Origin: Streptomyces sp. Ru62 | GTDB taxonomy: Bacteria; Actinomycetota; Actinomycetes; Streptomycetales; Streptomycetaceae | NCBI RefSeq assembly: GCF_002920615.1 | Contig: NZ_PQSU01000041.1 | Coordinates: forward strand, 1 to 64,000 | Direction: 5' to 3' | DNA length: 64,000 nt | The notes under the pieces: generated by a model | Seen by the model: only the letters and a program-made list of their open reading frames with translations | The model's database searches: none | What the model was told of the DNA's origin: nothing | Translations under genes and position numbers: made by a program | Part shown: positions 8,436-16,887 of the stretch, piece after piece | Position numbering within the stretch: position 1 is the first letter of the stretch | How the letters are laid out: the number at the start of each line of letters is the position of its first letter

Positions 8436-9272
8436 ATGTACATCAAGACGCCGAACCGCAAGGTCGCAGCGGCCAACGGCATCACCTACGCCTACCGCCG
8501 GTGCGGTCCCGGGGGCGCACGGCCTCCGCTGCTCCTTCTCCAGCACTTCCGCGGCACGCTGGACAGCTGGGATCCGGCTCTGGTGGACGCGCTGGCGGCG
8601 GAACGCGACGTCATCGCCTTCGACAACGCCGGCGTCGGTCTGAGCACCGGCACCACTTCCCGCACCATCCGGGACACCGCCCTCGACACCCTGGACTTCC
8701 TCCAGGCCCTCGGCGTACGGCAGGTGGACGTGCTCGGGTTCTCCATGGGCGGCTACACGGCACAGGAGCTGGCCCTGCTCCAGCCGGCCGCCGTCCGTCG
8801 ACTCGTCCTCGCCGCGACCGCCCCGCGTGGCGCCCCGGGCATCCACGGACTGCGGGACGACGTCCTCGCGCACGTCGACGTCGACCGGCTGGGTGCCCAG
8901 GACTATCTGTACACGTTCTTCAACCACACCGAGTCCAGCCAGCGCAGCGGCCTGGAGTTCTTCGGGCGCTACATAGAACGGGAGCACGACCGGGATCTGC
9001 CGGTCAGCGCGGAGGGCCGCGAAGCCCAGTACGAGGCGATGCTCGAATGGGGCGTACCCGATCCGGACGCGCTGCGCAGGCTGGGCTCGATCGAGCAGCC
9101 CGCGCTCGTCGCGGGCGGCGACAGCGATCTGGTCGTCCCGCCATCCGCGCTCCAGCTGCTGGGGACCTCGCTGCCGGACGCCCGCGTCCACGTGTACCCG
9201 GACTCCGGACACGGCTTCCTGTTCCAGTACCACGAGGAGTTCGCACCGGAGGTCCTGGACTTCCTGCGCTGA
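8436..9272 (+). CDS. Alpha/beta-fold hydrolase
   Basis: This 278-residue cytoplasmic protein has the nucleophile elbow GFSMGG (Ser~103), a probable acid in GGDSDL and His~259 (DSGHGFLF). It is a paralogue of the 1660-2496 hydrolase with the same length and the same FRGTLD-x-WDP signature. Both lie beside reductases and TetR genes. The substrate is unknown. The start ATG follows GGGAG. Confidence 0.87.
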   Translation: MYIKTPNRKVAAANGITYAYRRCGPGGARPPLLLLQHFRGTLDSWDPALVDALAAERDVIAFDNAGVGLSTGTTSRTIRDTALDTLDFLQALGVRQVDVLGFSMGGYTAQELALLQPAAVRRLVLAATAPRGAPGIHGLRDDVLAHVDVDRLGAQDYLYTFFNHTESSQRSGLEFFGRYIEREHDRDLPVSAEGREAQYEAMLEWGVPDPDALRRLGSIEQPALVAGGDSDLVVPPSALQLLGTSLPDARVHVYPDSGHGFLFQYHEEFAPEVLDFLR

Positions 9273-9293
9273 GCCGCCGCGCACACACGTCGA

Positions 9294-9400
9294 CATACGT
9301 ATGCGCAACTTGACGAAACCGACGAGCACATGTCTCATGACGTGTGCGTCGTCCCTACGTGTCAGTTTCATACATGTGCCACCACGACGGTCGGTTGGAT
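9294..9400. promoter_or_regulatory. Regulatory region of the SDR gene with several palindromes
   Basis: The 10-bp palindrome CATACGTATG lies at 9294-9303, TTGACG at 9310-9315, and an imperfect inverted repeat GAGCACATG/CATGacGTGTGC follows. CATACATGTG appears near 9371. This many half-sites in 100 bases suggests at least one bound regulator, but no linked regulator gene is obvious. Confidence 0.45.
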
Positions 9401-9434
9401 TCCGGGGACGACGGGTTCTCCTGAGGAGCTGGAC

Positions 9435-10136
9435 ATGACATCGCTCGAAAACGCAGTGGTCCTCGTCACCGGCGGCGGCCGCGGGCTGGGGCGCGCGCTG
9501 GTCGAAGAGGTGCTGGCGCGTGGCGCGGCCAAGGTGTACGCCACGGCACGGGACCCCCGCTCGGTGACCAACCCGGACGTCGTACCGCTGGCACTGGAGG
9601 TCACCGATCCCGCGTCGGTGGCCGCGGCGGCCGAGCAGGCCAAGGACGTCACCGTACTCGTGAACAACGCGGGCGTCTCGGTGCAGGCGTCGTTCCTCAC
9701 CTCGCCGGTCGAGGACATCCGACGCGAGTTCGAGACGAACTTCTACGGCCCCTTGCAGGTCACCCGCGCCTTCGTGCCGATCATCGAGGCCAACGGAGGC
9801 GGCCACGTCCTCAACGTCCACTCGGTCCTCTCCTGGATCGGGGTCGCCGGTTCCTACAGCGCGTCAAAGGCGGCCCTGTGGTCGCAGACGAACTCCCTGC
9901 GGCTGGAGCTGAAGCCGCGCGGCATCGGTGTGACGGGTCTGCACGTCGGGTACGTCGACACGGACATGGCGGCGGACGTCGACGCGCCCAAGTCCAGCCC
10001 GAAGGATGTCGCCGCGCTCGCCATCGGCGGAGTCGAGTCCGGGGCGTACGAGGTGCTCGCCGATGACCTGTCGCGGCGCGTCAAGGCAGGCCTGGCCGCG
10101 GACATCGAGACCCTGTACCCGCAACTCGTGAAGTGA
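9435..10136 (+). CDS. Short-chain dehydrogenase/reductase, SDR family
   Basis: This 233-residue Rossmann oxidoreductase has the cofactor motif TGGGRGLG (~12-19), NNAG at ~77-80 and the catalytic pair in SYSASKAAL. The start ATG is preceded by GAGGAGCTGG at a normal distance; an in-frame upstream extension is unconserved. The protein is a short variant without a long C-terminal tail, as in small NADP-dependent reductases. It is probably transcribed alone from the complex region at 9294-9400. Confidence 0.9.
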   Translation: MTSLENAVVLVTGGGRGLGRALVEEVLARGAAKVYATARDPRSVTNPDVVPLALEVTDPASVAAAAEQAKDVTVLVNNAGVSVQASFLTSPVEDIRREFETNFYGPLQVTRAFVPIIEANGGGHVLNVHSVLSWIGVAGSYSASKAALWSQTNSLRLELKPRGIGVTGLHVGYVDTDMAADVDAPKSSPKDVAALAIGGVESGAYEVLADDLSRRVKAGLAADIETLYPQLVK

Positions 10137-10271
10137 CGCCTGCAGGCCGTCGGGCCCCCGGGGGCGGCGTTCGCCGACACGTCGGCAGCGGCCGCTGACG
10201 TGCCGAGTTCCTTCGTCGACCCGACCGCCGGCCCCTTTCCCGCATCCCCACCGCCCAGTGAGGCTTCCGCC

Positions 10272-11622
10272 ATGCTCGACGTCATCCGTCCCGGCGACCC
10301 ACGCTACGCGGATCTGCGGCACGTCTACACCGCCACCGGCGCCCCGGCGGCTGCGACCGCGGTCGACCGCAGAGGTGGCGGAGGCACTGGCTCATGGCCG
10401 CGAGGCTGAGGGTCCCTTGTCCGTCCGCAGCGGTGGGCACGGGATCAGCAGCATTTCCACCCATCACCACGGCACCGTCATCGATCTGGGCGGGCTCGCC
10501 ACGATCGAGCGGGTCAGCCCCGACAGCGATCTCCTGCGCATCGGTCCCGGCGCCCGCTGGGGCGAGGTCGCCGCGGCGCTGTATCCCTGGGGACTGGCCA
10601 TCAGTTCGGGCGACTCCGGGGACGTCGGCGTCGGCGGCCTGGCGACCGCCGGTGGCGTCGGGCTGATGGGCCGGGCGCACGGACTGACCATCGACCGCGT
10701 CACAGCGGCGGAGCTCGTCACCGCGGACGGCAGCGTCCTCGCCCTGGACAGCGAGCGGCATCCGGATCTCTTCTGGGCCGTGCGCGGGCCGGTGTCAACC
10801 TGGGCATCGTCATTTCCCTGGAGTTCCGCGCCTCGCGCACGCCTGTGGTCGCCCGGGCGACACTCCAGTACCGCGTGGACCGCCTCGCGCCCTTCCTGCG
10901 GGCCTGGGGAGAGACGGTGGAGGCCGCCCCTCCCGGAGATCTCCGCCTTCCTGTATCTCCTGAGTGGCGGGTTCGCCCTGGCGACCGTGGTCCACGCCGG
11001 GGACGATCCGGCCGTGGCCGGACGTGACCTGAGCCCCTTCCTGAGTGTCGCGCCGCTGGTCGGGCGCCGCGCGGAACTCCTGCCGTACGCCGCCGTGGTG
11101 GCCGCGGCAGGGGCTCCCCACCGCGGACAGCAAGGTGGTCGCATCCACAGCGGCCTGGCCGTCCACCTCGACGGAGAACTCAGCGAGCGGCTCGAAGGGC
11201 TGGTCCGTGCCGGGTTCGGCGAGCTGCTGCAGATCCGTTCCGTGGGCGGTGCTGTCAACGATGTGCCGGCCGACGCCACGGCCTACGCCCACCGGCACCA
11301 GAACTTCTCGATCACGGCCGTGGCGCCGTACGCGTCCCGGGATTTCGACGAGGCCTGGGCGGCGGTGCACCCTTCCCTCGACGGTCTGTACCTCAGCTTC
11401 GAGTCGGCGTTCACCCCGGAACGACTCGCCGAGGCGTTCCCCGGCACGACCCTCCAACGGCTCCGCGACATCAAGAGGCGGATCGATCCCGAGAACGTGT
11501 TCCACCAGAACTTCCCCGTGGCCGACGTTCGGCCGACAACAGGGCGGGGGTGTGAGCTCCGGACGGGTGCGGGCGGCGGACGACGCAAAGCTCGTCACCG
11601 CATTGAGTTGTGCACAACTTAA
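10272..11622 (+). pseudogene. FAD-linked oxidase (PCMH type, BBE C-terminus), broken by several frameshifts
   Basis: The parts of a berberine-bridge-like FAD oxidase are all present but in alternating frames. The start MLDVIRPGDPRYADLRHVY is in one frame. PLSVRSGGHG (the FAD-histidyl motif), the GGLATAGGVGLMGR loop and ELVTADGSVL are in a second. GVNLGIVISLEFRASRTPVV, near 10790-10925, returns to the first. The BBE end (DIKRRIDPENVFHQNFPV) is again in the second. At least three single-base indels are therefore needed, near 10345, 10790 and 10925. Either the gene is decaying or the assembly is wrong at GC runs. Intact members oxidise alcohols, sugars or polyketides. Confidence 0.8.
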
Positions 11623-11636
11623 TTGCGCGCTAGGTT
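11607..11636 (+). promoter_or_regulatory. Promoter with MarR-like palindrome GTTGTGCACAAC
   Basis: A perfect 12-bp palindrome at 11607-11618 overlaps a TTGTGC -35 box (11608-11613). TAGGTT at 11631-11636 is 17 bp downstream. This is the layout of a repressible promoter for the secreted hydrolase. TTGTGCACAA-type sites are typical of MarR/OhrR proteins, but none is encoded next to it. Confidence 0.6.
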
Positions 11637-11709
11637 CTTACCCATCGCCCCGGCGGACCGCCCGGCGGAGCGACTTCCGTTGCACGCCCACTGCCTGAGG
11701 AGAGTCACC

Positions 11710-12558
11710 ATGGGCCTGAAGACCGCCTTCCGCCCCACCCGCAAGCGCATCGCCGTGCTGGGCGCCATCGCCGGAGTCTCGGCCCTCACGCTGGCGGTCA
11801 CGACTCCTGCCAGCGCGGCCAAGGCCGAGCACCGTACGGCGGGCAAGAAGCCCACGATCGTCCTGGTCCACGGCGCCTTCGCGGACGCCTCCAGCTGGAA
11901 CGGCGTCGTCAAGCGGCTCCAGCGCGAGGGCTATCCGGTGGTGGCGCCCGCCAACCCCCTGCGCGGACTGGCCGGCGACGCCGCCTACGTCCGCAGCGTC
12001 CTGGCGAGCGTCAAGGGACCGGTCGTGCTCGTCGGGCACTCCTACGGCGGTGCGGTGATCAGCGAGGCCGCGACCGGCGACCGGCAGGTCAAGGCGCTGG
12101 TCTACATCGCCGCCTTCCTCCCCGACAAGGGGGAGAGCGCGCTGGAGCTGTCCAACAAGTTCCCCGGCAGCACGCTCGGCGAGAACCTCAACCCCGTCAC
12201 CTTCCCCCTCGCCGGCGGCGGCACCGGCACCGACCTGTACATCAAGGCCGACAAGTTCCACGACCAGTTCGCCGCCGACGTGCCCAAGCCCACCACCGAC
12301 CTCATGGCCGCCACCCAGCGCCCCATCGCCGCGAGTGCCCTGGAGGAGAAGGCCACCGAGCCCGCCTGGCGGACCATCCCGTCGTACGACCTGGTCACCA
12401 CCGGTGACAAGAACATCCCGCCGGCCGCCCAGCGCTTCATGGCCGAGCGCGCCCACGCCCACACCGTCGAGATCGACGCATCCCACGCCGTCTCCGTCTC
12501 CCGGCCCGCCGCGGTCACCCACCTGATCGAACAGGCCGCCCGCACCGCCACCCGCTGA
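11710..12558 (+). CDS. Secreted alpha/beta-fold hydrolase
   Basis: The protein has 282 residues. It has an N-terminal signal peptide (basic start, hydrophobic IAVLGAIAGVSALTLAV, then TPASAA cleavage site). The hydrolase core has VHGAFADASSW and the nucleophile elbow GHSYGG, and ends with DASHAVSVSRP, which carries the catalytic His. This is the esterase/lipase-like group annotated as extracellular alpha/beta hydrolases in streptomycetes, related to salicylate-esterase/hydroxynitrile-lyase folds. The start ATG has GAGGAG upstream. A terminator hairpin follows. Confidence 0.87.
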   Translation: MGLKTAFRPTRKRIAVLGAIAGVSALTLAVTTPASAAKAEHRTAGKKPTIVLVHGAFADASSWNGVVKRLQREGYPVVAPANPLRGLAGDAAYVRSVLASVKGPVVLVGHSYGGAVISEAATGDRQVKALVYIAAFLPDKGESALELSNKFPGSTLGENLNPVTFPLAGGGTGTDLYIKADKFHDQFAADVPKPTTDLMAATQRPIAASALEEKATEPAWRTIPSYDLVTTGDKNIPPAAQRFMAERAHAHTVEIDASHAVSVSRPAAVTHLIEQAARTATR

Positions 12559-12612
12559 CCGCGCACAGGCCCGGCCGCATGAGCCCCTGACCTCGGCCGT
12601 CCGCCCGCACAG

Positions 12613-12640
12613 GCCCCGCTGGGAAACCGCCCGGCGGGGC
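12613..12640. terminator. Factor-independent-type hairpin after the secreted hydrolase
   Basis: GCCCCGC (12613-12619) pairs with GCGGGGC (12634-12640) around a 14-base loop, about 55 bases after the stop codon. There is no U-run, as is common in streptomycetes. Confidence 0.6.
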
Positions 12641-12728
12641 TTCGGGCTGTCCGGACCTCCCTCACCACCCGGCACGCGGTACGGCACGTCATTGCGACAT
12701 GTCTCACGATCCCGTGCGCCCCCGCATC

Positions 12729-12747
12729 AGACAGATCTGTCTAGTAT
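12729..12747 (+). promoter_or_regulatory. Operator AGACAGATCTGTCT plus -10 box of the MFS gene
   Basis: A perfect 14-bp palindrome at 12729-12742 abuts TAGTAT (12742-12747), the likely -10. The same AGACAG-TCTGTCT palindrome lies at 14138-14151 before the TetR gene that follows the MFS gene. The TetR protein is therefore the probable repressor of both. Confidence 0.75.
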
Positions 12748-12783
12748 GGAGTCGGTTCATCTACCAGACCGAGAGTGAGAGCC

Positions 12784-14124
12784 ATGAGAAGCACGACGCA
12801 GCGACCCGCCACCGAGGGCACCTTGGTCAGGCGGTCTCCCGCGCACGGAGCCCCGCGCCGCAGGGGCCTCGGGCCCATCGCCTCCCTCGGGCTGCTGTCC
12901 TCGATCCTCGTGTCGCTGCTGGCCTCGTCCAGCGCGCCGACCCCCCTCTACGCGCTCTACCAGGCGCGCTGGGGGTTCTCGCCCATCACCGTCACCGTCG
13001 TCTTCGGCGTCTACGCGGTGGCCGTGCTGGTCGCGCTCCTGGTCTTCGGAAAGATCTCCGATCACGTGGGCCGGCGGCCGGTGCTGTTCGTGGCCCTGAT
13101 CGGGCAGACGGCGGCCATGGCCACGTTCATCACCGCCGGTGGGGTGGACGCGCTGCTGGTCGCCCGCGTCGTCCAGGGGCTGAGCACCGGGGCGGCGGTC
13201 GGCGCGCTCGGTGCCGCGATGCTCGACCTCGACGCGCGCCGGGGCGGTTTCCTCAACTCCTTCGCGCCCACGATCGGGACCGCGAGCGGCGCCCTGGTCT
13301 CCGGGCTGATCGTGCAGTACCTGCCTGCCCCGACCCACCTCGTCTACTACGTGCTGCTCGGTGTGTTCGTCCTCCAGGCGCTGGCCGTGACCGGCCTGAA
13401 CGAGACGGTCAGCCGCAAGCCGGGCGCGCTGGCCAGCATGGCCCCCGAGTTCAAGCTGCCCAGGTCCGCCCGCGCGTCGGTGGCCGTCGCCGCGCCGGTG
13501 ATGTTCGCGGTGTGGGCCCTGACCGGCCTGTACGGCGCGCTCGGGCCCGCCCTCGCCCGGACCCTGGTGCACTCCACCTCCGTGGTGTGGGGAGGGCTGC
13601 CCCTGTTCGTGCTCGCCGGCTCGGCCGGTCTGGCCGTCGTCCTGCTGCGCGGGGCGGCGACGCGGAGCGTCATGCTGATCGGCATCGGCTCGCTGGTCGC
13701 CGGCGTGGTGATCACCCTGGTGTCCATCGCCTCGGGAACCGGCGGCACCCCTTCCGTGATCGGGTTCTTCATCGGCGGCGCGATATCCGGTTTCGGCTTC
13801 GGCAGCGGGTTCCAGGGGGGCATCAGGCTGGTCATGCCGCGCGTGGAGCCGCACGAGCGGGCCGGGGTGCTGTCCCTTCTGTACGTCGTGTGCTACCTGG
13901 GGCTGGGTGTGCCGGCGGTGATCGGCGGGGTCCTGGTCGTGCACGGCGGCGGTCTGGTGCGCACGTCCCGGGAGTACGGCATCGCCGTCATCGTGCTGGC
14001 CCTCGCGGCGCTGACCGCTCTGGTGCTCAACGGCCGCCGGGCGGAGCGCGTGGCAGTCGTTCGCCCGGAAGCCGGCTGCGCCCCCGAGCCCGCACGCCTC
14101 GCGGAAAGCACGTCACAGCCGTGA
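12784..14124 (+). CDS. MFS transporter, probable drug/metabolite exporter
   Basis: This 446-residue membrane protein has about 12 predicted transmembrane segments. It has the MFS loop 2-3 motif GKISDHVGRRPVL (~90) and SAPTPLYALYQ at the end of the first segment. It belongs to the group found next to TetR genes and annotated as multidrug or small-metabolite exporters. The ATG at 12784 is preferred; a GTG three codons earlier is possible. The TetR gene at 14167 is 42 bases downstream on the same strand and has a matching operator. Confidence 0.9.
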   Translation: MRSTTQRPATEGTLVRRSPAHGAPRRRGLGPIASLGLLSSILVSLLASSSAPTPLYALYQARWGFSPITVTVVFGVYAVAVLVALLVFGKISDHVGRRPVLFVALIGQTAAMATFITAGGVDALLVARVVQGLSTGAAVGALGAAMLDLDARRGGFLNSFAPTIGTASGALVSGLIVQYLPAPTHLVYYVLLGVFVLQALAVTGLNETVSRKPGALASMAPEFKLPRSARASVAVAAPVMFAVWALTGLYGALGPALARTLVHSTSVVWGGLPLFVLAGSAGLAVVLLRGAATRSVMLIGIGSLVAGVVITLVSIASGTGGTPSVIGFFIGGAISGFGFGSGFQGGIRLVMPRVEPHERAGVLSLLYVVCYLGLGVPAVIGGVLVVHGGGLVRTSREYGIAVIVLALAALTALVLNGRRAERVAVVRPEAGCAPEPARLAESTSQP

Positions 14125-14131
14125 GGCGCGC

Positions 14132-14151
14132 TAGAATAGACAGGTCTGTCT
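14132..14151 (+). promoter_or_regulatory. -10 box TAGAAT with operator AGACAGGTCTGTCT
   Basis: TAGAAT (14132-14137) is followed directly by AGACAGGTCTGTCT (14138-14151), a near-perfect palindrome matching the MFS operator. A repressor bound here would cover the transcription start, giving autoregulation. Confidence 0.75.
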
Positions 14152-14166
14152 GAGAGGGTGGTGGCC

Positions 14167-14748
14167 ATGGCGGCCAGGACCGCGACCAAGGTGTCCGCGC
14201 GTGAGCGCTTGCTCGAAGCGGCTGACGAGCTCTTCTACCAGCAGGGCGTGCAGACAGTCGGCATCGACCGGGTCATCGAGCACGCCGGTGTGGCGAAGGC
14301 GTCCCTTTACAACACCTTCGGGAGCAAGGAAGGGCTCGTCTGCGCCTACCTGGACCAGCGCTTCGAGCGCGCGCGGAACCGGATCACCCGGACCCTGACC
14401 CGTTTCCGCACCCCACGTGAGCAGATCCTCGGTGTGTTCGACGCACTGGGCGAGGCGTTCACCGACCCGGAGTACAACGGGTGCGCGTTCGTCCGGGCCA
14501 GCGCCGAGACGGCCGAGGACAGTGCCATCCGCCGCACCGCCGAGACCTACCGGTCCTGGGTGCGTGAGCTGTTCACCGAACTGGCCGCCACGTGCGGGTA
14601 CGCCGAGCCGGAGGAGCTGGCCCGACAGCTCCAGTTGCTCTACGACGGCGCGGGTCAGGCCGCGCGGATGGATCGTGATCCCTCCGCCGCCACGACCGCC
14701 CGCGGTGCGGCGGCGGCCCTGCTCGACGCGGCGCCGCTCGCTCGCTGA
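14167..14748 (+). CDS. TetR/AcrR-family repressor of the MFS gene
   Basis: The 193-residue protein has its HTH at ~10-55 (VQTVGIDRVIEHAGVAKASLYNTFGSK). The C-terminal region contains YNGCAFVRAS, typical of the TetR subgroup that controls neighbouring exporters and oxidoreductases. The Shine-Dalgarno AGAGGGTGG precedes the ATG at 14167. Shared palindromes at 12729 and 14138 make it very likely that it represses both its own gene and the MFS gene, with an exported compound as ligand. Confidence 0.93.
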   Translation: MAARTATKVSARERLLEAADELFYQQGVQTVGIDRVIEHAGVAKASLYNTFGSKEGLVCAYLDQRFERARNRITRTLTRFRTPREQILGVFDALGEAFTDPEYNGCAFVRASAETAEDSAIRRTAETYRSWVRELFTELAATCGYAEPEELARQLQLLYDGAGQAARMDRDPSAATTARGAAAALLDAAPLAR

Positions 14749-14887
14749 GGTGGCGTCACCCGCCGTTCTCCGAGTGACGTTCCCCTACGAGCCCGGCCGC
14801 CACCTGGACCGGGGGGCCACCGGTGTACGGTCGGACGGGCGGAGGGGCGCGGCGGGAGTCCGAGAGGACCGAGGGGACGGGGGCGGG

Positions 14888-15571
14888 ATGACGAGGTTGC
14901 CACGGCCGGACGCGTCCGTGCCGGCGTCGCGCCGGTCCCTGCGGCGGCAGCAGGTGGCCGAACTGCGGGCGCAGGGCCGGTACGGTCCCGAGCTGCGCGA
15001 GGTTCTTCCCTCCTTCGTCGGCCTCGCCCTGGTGCTGCTGGCTCTGGTGCTGCTGGCCGGTCGCCTCAGCCGCGCGTTCGGGGCCACCGGCCTGCTGATG
15101 TGCGCCGTCCTGTGCATGGCGGCCACCACGGTGGGCCTGCGCCTGCGCCGGAGGTTCCTCCGCCGGCGCGGCGGCCGTTACACCGCCCAGGAGCTGGCCC
15201 GGCTGGACGACCGGGGACTGGTGGAAGCCACCACGCGCATGCTGGAGCGCGACGGCTGGCGGGTGGCCGATCTGACGCTGCGCAAGGGGGACACGCGCCT
15301 GTACGCCCGGGACCGTCGGGGTCGTGCGCTCGACGTCAGGTTCCGTCCCGTCGCGGCGGCCGACGAGGACGCCTCCTTGCCGGAGACCGTGCGGGAGACG
15401 GTCCGGCCCGGGGCCGAGCGGCCCGGCCGGCTCATCGTCCACCGCGGTGGCTTCAGCCGCGCCGAGGTGCGCTGGGCCTCCCGGCAGACCGACGTCCACC
15501 TCGTCGACGCCCGCCGGCTGCGCCGCTGGGCGGCCGGGACACCGCTGGACAGCCTGCGACGCCGCCGCTGA
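14888..15571 (+). CDS. Membrane-anchored Mrr-like (restriction-endonuclease-fold) protein, probably inactive
   Basis: The 227-residue protein has two adjacent transmembrane helices (~45-85: VGLALVLLALVLLAG and LLMCAVLCMAATTVGL). An Arg-rich cytoplasmic turn follows, then a C-terminal domain. That domain has the order of Mrr-type nuclease folds: ELARLDDRGLVEATTRMLERDGW, then DTRLYARD, DVRF, and a final strand VHLVDARRLRRWA. Active Mrr domains have D...Q/E-x-K; here the strand reads DVRFRP and lacks the Lys. It may act as a membrane-bound DNA-binding or structural protein. There is no methylase nearby. Confidence 0.6.
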   Translation: MTRLPRPDASVPASRRSLRRQQVAELRAQGRYGPELREVLPSFVGLALVLLALVLLAGRLSRAFGATGLLMCAVLCMAATTVGLRLRRRFLRRRGGRYTAQELARLDDRGLVEATTRMLERDGWRVADLTLRKGDTRLYARDRRGRALDVRFRPVAAADEDASLPETVRETVRPGAERPGRLIVHRGGFSRAEVRWASRQTDVHLVDARRLRRWAAGTPLDSLRRRR

Positions 15572-15690
15572 CAGACTCCCGTTGACGGACCGGCGCCGGC
15601 AGACCGCCACTGACGGACCGGCGCTGACAGACCGGCGCTGACAGACCCCCACTGCACAGATCGCCCTTGACGGACCGCCGCCACTGGATC
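15568..15690. repeat. Tandem repeat of about 15 bp (CTGACAGACCGGCG type)
   Basis: Seven or so units resembling CTGACAGACCGGCG / TTGACGGACCG follow the stop codon of the Mrr-like gene and continue for about 120 bases. Units differ by substitutions and small length changes. It lacks the long unique spacers of CRISPR arrays. Confidence 0.6.
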
Positions 15691-15860
15691 ACCGGCGGCC
15701 GGTCGCCCGGGCGTTGCACCCGCGCCGGAGCAGGATTGCGCCGACCGGGCCCGCGGCCTGAGACCCGGCCGCGCAAGCCGGCCCGGACACCGGGCGCCGC
15801 GGCCGAGCACCCGCCCCCACGCCGAGACCCGTCGGCCCGCGGAGGCGACCCCCCTTTGTA

Positions 15861-15878
15861 GTCGATCGGTCGTATACT
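15861..15878 (+). promoter_or_regulatory. Leaderless promoter of the TetR gene with GATCGGTCGTATAC site
   Basis: TATACT at 15873-15878 is 7 bases from the ATG at 15885, so the transcript is probably leaderless. GTCGATCGGTCGTATAC covers the -10 region and resembles the GACCGGTCGTCT sites at 21927 and 26494. It is likely the autoregulatory operator. Confidence 0.6.
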
Positions 15879-15884
15879 GGTGGC

Positions 15885-16502
15885 ATGGGACGGACAAGTG
15901 ACGCCAGGAAGAAGATCCTCGACGCTGCGCAGTCACTCATCGAGGTGCGCGGCTACTCGGCGCTGGGCGTGGCCGAGATCTGCAAGGCGGCCGAGGTGCC
16001 CAAGGGCAGTTTCTACTACTTCTTCGAGTCCAAGGAAGCCCTCGCACTCGCCGTGATCGACGAGCACTGGGCCGCCGAGCGGCGCGACTGGACCCGCATC
16101 CTGCAGGGCGACACGGAGCCGCTCCAGCGGTTGCGGCAGCTCTTCGAGGCGACCGAGGCCGAGCACCGGGCCGGCCGCGAGTACCGCGGATCGATCGCGG
16201 GCTGCATGCTCGGCAACCTCTCCCTGGAGCTGTGCAACCAGAGCGAGGCCGTACGCGACCGGCTCCAGGAGATCTTCGAGGACCAGGTCGACATGATCGA
16301 AGCGGTCGTCACCGAGGCCCAGAGCCGTGGGGAGGTCTCCGTCGGCGACACCCGCGAATCGGCCCGTGCCGTGGTCGCGCAGCTGGAGGGCCAGGTGCTG
16401 TTCGCCAAGCTCTACAACACCACCGCACCGCTCGGCGCGCTCTGGGCCAACTGCCTGGCGCTGCTGAACGCCCGGCCTGCCTCCGTCCCGGCCACGTCCT
16501 GA
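15885..16502 (+). CDS. TetR/AcrR-family transcriptional regulator
   Basis: The 205-residue protein has its HTH at residues ~5-50 (GVAEICKAAEVPKGSFYYFF) and the TetR_C domain with AGCMLGNLSLEL. It looks like the regulators that sit beside NADP-dependent reductases and respond to quinone-like ligands. It has no obvious partner gene in the next 380 bases and is followed by a strong hairpin, so it is a single-gene unit. Translation probably starts at the 5' end of the mRNA. Confidence 0.92.
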   Translation: MGRTSDARKKILDAAQSLIEVRGYSALGVAEICKAAEVPKGSFYYFFESKEALALAVIDEHWAAERRDWTRILQGDTEPLQRLRQLFEATEAEHRAGREYRGSIAGCMLGNLSLELCNQSEAVRDRLQEIFEDQVDMIEAVVTEAQSRGEVSVGDTRESARAVVAQLEGQVLFAKLYNTTAPLGALWANCLALLNARPASVPATS

Positions 16503-16530
16503 CGAAGGGCGGGACCGGGAGTCCTGACGC

Positions 16531-16570
16531 GACGGCGGCCCCTGGTCCCTAGTGGCCGGGGGCCGCCGTC
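16531..16570. terminator. Strong hairpin after the TetR gene
   Basis: GACGGCGGCCCC (16531-16542) pairs with the complementary run ending in GGGGCCGCCGTC at 16570. The stem is at least 12 bp with a loop of about 15 bases, 28 bases after the stop codon. Confidence 0.75.
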
Positions 16571-16887
16571 GTACGTCCGGGGGAACCTCACGCCGGGCCG
16601 CCGGGAGACGGCGCACCAGCCGCTCCGCGCATGCCGCGGCGTCATCGCGGTGAGCCGATGCGGCCGAGGAAACCAGGGCATAGGGTGTGAATCACCTGTC
16701 CGCCCGTGTCCCGGCCGACAGCCCGGCGAGGAGACATCGCATGGTCAGGACGGCTCCGTCCGCGCCCGCACGCGCACGTCGTCCCTCGAATCGAACGCCC
16801 CGCCTCCTGACACAACGCCCCGCCTCCTGACAAACGAGCGCGCCTCCGGTGGGGGCCGGGAGACACACCCAAGCCTCAGGAGCAGTG
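16571..16887. other. Intergenic region with a 20-bp tandem duplication
   Basis: No gene is supported here. AACGCCCCGCCTCCTGACAC (16794-16813) is repeated at 16814-16833 with one change. The duplication sits 55 bases upstream of the reductase start and may contain its promoter or a binding site. Confidence 0.55.

Noticed and set aside
10272..11622. Annotating the FAD oxidase as one intact protein of 454 residues
   Set aside because: The long frame gives nonsense at its start and at 10790-10925, where another frame has clear family sequence.
12757..13944. A 395-codon frame on the - strand
   Set aside because: It mirrors the MFS gene; composition is His/Gln/Asp-rich without structure.
15568..15690. 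Possible CRISPR array
   Set aside because: Repeat units are about 15 bp and contiguous, with no unique spacers, and no cas genes are present.
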